Assembly: GCA_032207245.1 (NCBI GenBank) | Contig: CM063510.1 | Location: 43,278,556-43,342,555, forward strand | From: Pardosa pseudoannulata | Taxonomy: Eukaryota; Arthropoda; Arachnida; Araneae; Lycosidae | Direction: 5' to 3' | Length of the DNA stretch: 64,000 bases | Shown here: positions 60,297-64,000 of the stretch, in pieces | How the letters are laid out: every line of letters starts with the position of its first letter | How positions within the stretch are numbered: the stretch's first letter is position 1 | Notes under the pieces: generated by a model | Told to the model about the DNA's origin: nothing | Seen by the model: the letters and a program-made list of their open reading frames with translations, nothing else | Databases searched by the model: none | Translations under genes and position numbers: made by a program

Positions 60297-61840
60297 GTGA
60301 ATAAGGCATCTGTATAACTTGAATATGAAATGATTGTTCAGTATACATGAGTATAAAAATATTTATAATTATAGATTTTTTTAATCATGAATACTTCCTT
60401 TTTTTACTATACCAAAATTCTTTTAGGCTTCAAAAGAATATCGAAGTAAATTTTACCTGAGAATGTATAATCAACAATTTACTTCGTAACATTATTAAAC
60501 AGGCTTTTTTTATCTACGTTTTCTTAGAATCTCAGATGTTCTCCTGTTTTTCATAAAAGCACGAAATTCTAGGTATTTTCATAAAAAATATGAGAACAAT
60601 TTTGAAAAAATCCGAATACCGTTAACATAAAAAAAGTTTTGATTTTTTGCTGTAAACAGCTCTATAAAAAATACATTATTCAATTAACAAGTTTTCCTGC
60701 ATACCAGATTTTCTTTCTCTAGAGACTTTTTGTTGTAGCAATCAAAACAATTTTATCATCCTTGTATTCAGTTCACTCCTAGTGAATTAAATTTTTCTAC
60801 TTTGGCAGAAAAAGAAGCAATAACCCTTGCGTTAAGAGGAAAAGAATTAAATTTTCTCGTACATTTAGAGAAATCCATTTGCCTATCGAAGTGAATTATC
60901 ACTTTAATATTATTAACAGACAAATTTTAAATTACTTTTTAGGTATAAAACAAATTGAACATTATGGAAATGTTGTGCTCCATATAAGAAGAAAATTTGG
61001 CATTTTCTCTATTCTCTGGAATTAGGATTTTAATCTTATTATTTACGCCAAAAAAATTTAAAATATATCTTCAATATTAGAAATGTAATTTCGTATAGTA
61101 TTTTATTTTAAAGAGTTTTTTTACTAATAAAATCCTTTAATTTTTTCTCTAAGATTGATTCTTTTTAAATTGTATGAAATAGAATTTTTAAAAAAATATT
61201 TGTACTGAATATACAAGTGGTAAATTTTTTATACAGTTTTCATAACGTTGAAAATAAAAATTTGAAATGACATAGTAATTATTACCTTGTAATATTTTTA
61301 TATGTAAATATATACAAGAACGATATTTTTCATTCTACACTGCTGTATTTTGCCCAAGGCTAAAGAAGTAACAGCTATTTAGCCATCTTAGTTACAACAG
61401 TGGTTTTGTACAGTACGCAAGATAATGTAAAGCCTACTGAATTCACACCATCTCTATATATTCATAGTAGATTAAATAGCAATATGTAATGAATATAACG
61501 AAACAATTCAATGTGTTGCAATTTTCTACTTTCAAGTCTGTAAATATTGAAAGATAGTTAAATATTAAGTACTTCTTAATTGACATGCATTTAATGATAA
61601 ATTTATATCTGTCTATGTGCATGTTACAACTCGAGTAAGAACACACGCTATCTATCTTGGGCTCTCTGCCAAAGCTATTCTACTTAGCCGTGCCGTTACT
61701 CTTCTCCGATCCAATTTTCTAGCTGTCAACAGATATAATAAAACGTAACGGTTATTAACGCTGTAGAGCATAAAGGAAAACATTAACCTTGAAAAATAAA
61801 TAGTTGATATCCTGTATTTAGTAATACTACAACATTAATT
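60297..61840. other. AT-rich DNA, no gene seen
   Basis: No coding or repeat feature recognised over about 1.5 kb. Confidence 0.55.
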
Positions 61841-61930
61841 TCTGATCTCCGTTTTGAATGCAATTCGCACTTTACACTGCGGTTCTCTGACCTCCGTTTT
61901 GAATGCAATTCGCACTTTACACTGCGGTTC
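61841..61930. repeat. 45-bp tandem duplication
   Basis: Two adjacent 45-bp copies (61841-61885, 61886-61930) containing GCAATTCGCACTTTACACTG, differing at about one position (GATCTCC versus GACCTCC). A recent event. Confidence 0.93.
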
Positions 61931-62159
61931 AAGAGCTAATATTTATATAAATATCAATTATGTAAACGAGTCCATAAGAAATTGGTGTGAATCGTAGCGA
62001 ATACAATACAGTTATATTAGAAGAAAACAATGCACAAAACAATTATTCATCTTTAGTATTCAAAGAAAAAGGCATACAGGAACAGTTTATACTTTAAAAG
62101 AAATTTAAAAAAAAAGGTGATTTAGTAGTTAATAAAGTGTGTAGACACTTCTGGCAACT
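61931..62159. other. AT-rich DNA, no gene seen
   Basis: No feature recognised. Confidence 0.5.
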
Positions 62160-63010
62160 AAGCATGCAGTACAACAATTTCCAATATTTTGTAGGAGATT
62201 TTTGACGAGTTGGGTCTAAAATAATTCCAAGCGTTATGGAAAACTCGTTTCAGCTTTAGAGTGGATTTTATTGGTTGGAACGAGCTGCAAGTTGTCTCCC
62301 GAGCATGTGTCTAACATTTTCAATAGGATTAAGATCAGGAATGTAAGAAGATAGATATATTCACTTTCAAGGAAGTCGCGTAGCAGGTATGCAGGTAACA
62401 AGGCATGCTATCTTCCACGCATATGAATACAGGATCGATAGTACGGACCAAAACAAGCGAACATAATCTTCAAGTACCTCCTCTTCGTACCTTGTAGCAT
62501 TAAGAAATCCAGGTTCAAATATGTAGAGGTATGTACGGTCATCCAGCATAATAACTGGCAATACCCTAACTAACCCTACAAACTTTTCATGATGTTCCTT
62601 GCATGTATTCCAAGTGTTCAACATTCTGATTATATCGTTATTTCGTTTTGAGATTAAAACGGGACTCTTTACTGAGTATCACATTGGCCCACTGTGCCAT
62701 ACTCCCTTGCTAATGTTCCAAACTCCAATTTACGAGCACGTGTATTTGGAAGAATCAGAAGAATTCAACAGCTGTTAGGCTGTCATACAGACCAACACCA
62801 TTGATTTAACACAATTGAGGTAAACGCCTCGAAACTCGTATTCTTGTGATGGCTGTGGGCTTTGAACCCAGTTTCCTGGCACATTTGTGCGGTAAGACCG
62901 ATATCAGGGAGTTATTGCCTAAATCGGGTTTGATGACCTGTTGTTATTCTCTGTCGACCTTGTACTGATCGTTGGGTAACATCTCCCTTATTAGGAAATC
63001 ACTACCAGAG
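62160..63010 (-). pseudogene. Tc1-like transposase pseudogene
   Basis: Minus-strand relic. Near 62995-62935 it has VTQRSVQGRQRITT, a linker-type stretch. A longer clean stretch at 62367-62600 reads VIMLDDRTYLYIF then LNATRYEEEVLEDYVRLF, matching the middle of the DDE domain. Near 62345-62280, in another frame, PDLNPIENVRHMLGRQLA is the third catalytic motif region (D-L-N-P-I-E). The second Asp region is replaced by unrelated or deleted sequence. Several frames and stops; not functional. Terminal repeats not located. Confidence 0.78.
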
Positions 63011-64000
63011 TTTTTCACCATTTTAATCTTTCATCATTTTAGTCTTTCTTCATTTTAATCAATCTGGAAGCTCGCTCTATTATGCTCTTCTAAAATGAGA
63101 TACTTCAGTTTTAAATCCATATTTCGGCATTTTAATGATTGTTCCTTTCAGAAACATGTACAAGTCGCATCTTTGTGCCCTCATTTACTGTTTTTGACTC
63201 TGGAACTCAACAAACTTATGAAATTATTGAAATCTTTATAAAAATTTAAATTTTTAAATATTTTCTTTTAAATATATTTCTCGAAAAATATTCCTAATCA
63301 TCTCGAAAAATATTTCTAATCAGAATATAATTTCAATATATTCCCAAAATATTATAATCTTAAACTAGACATTTTTACGGGTCTTCTAAATTTTATAATC
63401 TTTTGACTTATATTTCCATAGAATTTAAATTGAATAAAGTCATATTCAAATACAATTGTAATATTATTGTTACTTTTAGTATTCTAATTGCTATTCCTAT
63501 TTATGTACTTTTAACGCTAATAATAGTGTTAGAAATAAAAATTAGTTAAAAGAAAATTACTTTGGAAATGTGAGCAGTGTTTTAAGAATTATACAACTAT
63601 TAGTAAATTTTTACTTCCATTTTACATGTTATAAATGTTATTTTAAAATCCGCCTTTAATTTACCTAAAAGTTTTTAATTCCATTCTTAAAATTGTTTAA
63701 AATGTATTATAGTCAGTTTTATTCGTTTCTGTTCTTTCAAACATCATTATGTGAAATTAAAAAAAAATATAATCCTTCATTACTGTTTTAATATTTTAAT
63801 TATCACTCCTTACTGTTTTAATACTTTAATTACCATTCATATGGTAAATATAATGACTTTAAATTGTATTTTTAAATGTAATTATAATATCTTACATGTT
63901 TATAAGTTAATATATCCTATGATTCCGTGATCTGTTTCTGTCATAATTTAATTAAGCGATTCTTTAAAAGGAATTTTTTATTAATGGCGTACCCCTGCTC
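63011..64000. other. AT-rich DNA with a 30-bp duplication, no gene seen
   Basis: TACTGTTTTAATATTTTAAT at 63781 is repeated 30 bp later (63811) with small changes. Otherwise plain AT-rich sequence to the window end. Confidence 0.55.

Overview
This is a eukaryotic nuclear window: very AT-rich, full of long TA-type dinucleotide runs (at least 15 tracts, the longest about 164 bp at 55061-55224), with no operons, no rRNA, no CRISPR and no recognisable host protein-coding gene. The repeat content (tRNA-derived SINEs, piggyBac, Tc1/mariner, pogo/Tigger and hAT-like DNA transposon remnants, solo LTRs) points to an animal, most likely an arthropod. An arachnid such as a spider is my best guess, by inference only. 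The window reads as gene-poor intergenic or large-intron sequence dominated by decayed mobile elements and tandem repeats.

Layout. 1-3.3 kb: microsatellites and plain AT-rich DNA. 3.3-9.1 kb: a solo LTR (3349-4161), a hAT-like non-autonomous element (4678-5347), a SINE (5767-5946), a small inverted-repeat element (6566-6954) and a piggyBac-type deletion derivative (8451-9075). 10-16 kb: a GC-richer patch, a SINE piece and a large inverted repeat (arms 12831-13430 and 15051-15658) whose spacer holds a mariner-like scrap and a Tigger-like element. 17-23.5 kb: SINE pieces, two more piggyBac derivatives (17651-18142, 20625-21145) and a Tc1 pseudogene (22654-23488, minus). 24.5-32.8 kb: two SINEs, a two-copy repeat, a hairpin (26892-26977), three solo LTRs and a pogo-type element with a CENP-B-type DNA-binding remnant. 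33-38 kb: mostly unique AT-rich DNA with one weak candidate terminal exon (35022-35116, minus). 38.4-46 kb: two large diverged tandem arrays. 47-56 kb: a SINE, the second copy of the 8.4 kb piggyBac derivative, another piggyBac derivative with its C-terminal cysteine-rich tail (52469-53081), a Tc1 pseudogene and a solo LTR. 57.5-64 kb: a SINE, a five-unit array of about 170 bp, a SINE nested in a SINE (59962-60286) and a third Tc1 pseudogene.

No genes here work together in a pathway. The relations are those of mobile elements: non-autonomous copies (SINEs, TTAA-flanked deletion derivatives) that would have needed proteins supplied from elsewhere, insertions into one another, and tandem units that carry their own TA tracts. 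Repeat ends, target-site duplications and transposase motifs were read by eye, so family names are inferences and most boundaries outside the duplicated target sites are good to about 10-20 bp.
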